This document shows positions 5,574 through 6,196 of a stretch of DNA of 6,196 bases, in pieces. The stretch covers positions 1 through 6,196 of the forward strand of contig JAKBAL010000138.1 in NCBI GenBank assembly GCA_021809225.1. The letters run 5' to 3'. The notes below the pieces were generated by a model. The model did no database searches. It was not told the DNA's origin and saw only the letters and a program-made list of their open reading frames with translations. Each line of letters opens with the position of its first letter. Positions within the stretch are counted from its first letter, which is position 1. The DNA comes from Pseudomonadota bacterium (GTDB lineage Bacteria; Pseudomonadota; Alphaproteobacteria; UBA9655). Made by a program: the position numbers and the translations under genes.

Positions 5574-5829
5574 GAAGAATCAGTTTATCCACTGTAAGAT
5601 TAGCAACGGCTTTCTTTAAGCGATTGTTCTCTTTCTCAAGCTCTTTTAGACGTCTGGCTTGGTCCATTTGCATCCCCCCATATTCCTTACGCCATTTGTA
5701 ATAGGTGGCATCTGAAATGCCTAATGTCCTACAAATCTCAGAAATAGACTGACCCTCGTGAATCAACACCTCTGCTTGGCGTAGTTTCCGAATGATTGCT
5801 TCTGAGGTATGGTGTTTCTTTGCTGACAT
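5551..5829 (-). CDS. IS3-family transposase OrfA (DNA-binding)
   Basis: 92 residues beginning [21 protein letters not shown] helix-turn-helix of the IS3 OrfA type spans about 8-48 ([20 protein letters not shown]) and binds the terminal inverted repeats. A leucine-zipper-like coiled coil follows at about 58-88 ([20 protein letters not shown]) for dimerisation. The start at 5829 is chosen because AGAGGAAA lies just upstream on the minus strand and family members begin here. The open frame upstream to 6042 runs through the IS end into foreign DNA and is not coding. The protein ends LQEVVQGK at a TAG inside the frameshift signal. OrfA alone usually acts as a regulator of transposition; joined to OrfB it forms the transposase. 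Confidence 0.95.
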   Translation of the reverse strand: MSAKKHHTSEAIIRKLRQAEVLIHEGQSISEICRTLGISDATYYKWRKEYGGMQMDQARRLKELEKENNRLKKAVANLTVDKLILQEVVQGK

Positions 5830-5894
5830 GACGCTTTCCTCTTTCTGATTGATCCAATTTAATCTCATACCTTCCCCATCCCAAAACGAATTTG

Positions 5895-5935
5895 CTACGA
5901 GATTATTTCTGGACCTCTTATACGGGGGCAGGACA
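5895..5935 (-). repeat. IS3 element terminal inverted repeat, transposase 5' side (IRL)
   Basis: 41 bp. Read on the minus strand it begins TGTCCTGCCCCCGTATAAG, continues AGGTCCAG and ends AATCTCGTAG. It lies about 65 bp upstream of the orfA ATG. Confidence 0.85.
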
Positions 5936-6196
5936 CAAAATACGCGCTCCTTCATTGATTCCGAAGTTGTTAAGGCAGCTCTTATCGAAAATATGGCATC
6001 ATTTGCTGATGATATTCTTTCTTCCCTGGGAGAAAAGCCCAATCGGGCTATGTCGACAGCCGTCGAACGCCGCTATGGGAACAGCGGAAAAATTTCAGTA
6101 AATCTTCGCACAGGCGCTTGGCTTGATTGGCGGGATACATCAGTAGCCGGCGGACCTTTTGAAATGCTGACCAAACTTAAGGGCTTTTCTTTTAAA
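5936..6196 (+). CDS. Primase/relaxase-like protein, N-terminal part, cut at both ends
   Basis: The frame is open from the IS boundary to the right edge, 87 codons with no stop. After SFIDSEVVKAALIENMASFA it reads DDILSSLGEKPNRAMSTAVE, RRYGNSGKISVNLRTGAWLD and WRDTSVAGGPFEMLTKLKG. The order 'L-L-G-E-P-N ... R-Y-G-x-x-G-x-I-S-V-N-L ... G-x-W-x-D ... G-G-x-x-x-x-L' is the front of plasmid, phage and conjugative-element DNA primase/helicase or TraA-type proteins, normally followed by a Toprim domain, which would lie beyond the window. The catalytic part is not visible, so this is a family-level inference. There is no good start after the IS: the ATG at 5993 lacks a Shine-Dalgarno and would drop conserved-looking residues. 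The 5' end is therefore probably lost or lies beyond the IS. Confidence 0.55.

Larger units (their letters stand above)
4619..5935 (-). mobile_element. Complete IS3-family insertion sequence (1317 bp)
   Basis: The ends are TGTCAAGCCCCCG at the left and, read inward on the other strand, TGTCCTGCCCCCG at the right, extended into imperfect ~40-bp terminal inverted repeats. It carries orfA and orfB on the minus strand in the usual overlapping arrangement, with a -1 frameshift signal, and both frames appear intact. Size, TG...CA ends and gene order are those of the IS3 family. The OrfA/OrfB style suggests the IS51 or IS407 side of the family, but the subgroup is not settled. At the TG...CA boundaries the flanking triplets differ (att left, caa right). 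A 5-bp AAAAT lies one base outside each end. Confidence 0.93.

Noticed and set aside
5830..6042. N-terminal extension of OrfA to an upstream start
   Set aside because: It would cross the IS terminal repeat into flanking DNA and lie antisense to the primase-like frame; the ATG at 5829 has a proper ribosome binding site.
5892..6101. 69-codon plus-strand ORF over the right IS end
   Set aside because: Crosses the IS boundary in a different frame from the primase-like sequence and has no recognisable content.

Overview
The window looks like chromosomal DNA from an AT-rich alphaproteobacterium, probably an intracellular or endosymbiotic lineage of the Holosporales/Rickettsiales type. The S4 protein is of alphaproteobacterial style, with no zinc-binding cysteines in its N-terminal part, and its gene stands apart from the large ribosomal operons. 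Spacers are long and AT-rich, gene remnants are common, and mobile DNA is present. The lineage is inferred from protein style and has not been checked by search.

Layout, left to right. (1) 5-337 (+): a small antibiotic-biosynthesis-monooxygenase (ABM) fold protein whose start codon lies inside an ATGGAT hexamer array. (2) 338-974: a gene-poor stretch with a REP-like palindrome at 364-436, scraps of a decayed reading frame at 658-850, and a terminator at 863-905 serving the minus-strand gene to its right. (3) 975-1373 (-): a one-domain MazG-type nucleotide pyrophosphohydrolase. (4) 1503-1565 (+): the first 21 codons of an IS110-family transposase, a fossil lying against the 3' end of rlmB. (5) 1577-2763 (-): ridA and rlmB, overlapping by one base (TAATG), with a stem-loop just upstream of the ridA ribosome binding site. 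(6) 2764-2989: a divergent promoter region with a near-consensus sigma70 promoter for rpsD. (7) 2990-3716 (+): rpsD, then tRNA-Lys(CTT). (8) 3717-4233: a gene-free AT-rich stretch containing a 67-codon start-less open frame on the minus strand and a 12-bp inverted repeat. (9) 4234-4618 (+): the N-terminal part of a membrane-anchored, possibly sensor-type protein, cut by an insertion sequence. (10) 4619-5935: a complete IS3-family element transcribed leftward, with orfA, orfB, imperfect ~40-bp terminal inverted repeats and a full -1 frameshift cassette. (11) 5936-6196 (+): the start-less beginning of a gene resembling the N-terminal region of plasmid or conjugative-element primases/relaxases, running off the right edge.

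The left two thirds is core housekeeping: translation (rpsD, tRNA-Lys), ribosome maturation (rlmB), metabolite and nucleotide damage control (ridA, MazG-like, possibly the ABM protein). The right third is accessory. A membrane protein fragment and a primase-like fragment sit on either side of an apparently intact IS, which suggests the edge of an integrated conjugative element. I see no CRISPR array and no clearly new defence system. The strongest points for follow-up are the IS junctions, the IS frameshift signal, the IS110 fossil and the hexamer array at a start codon.
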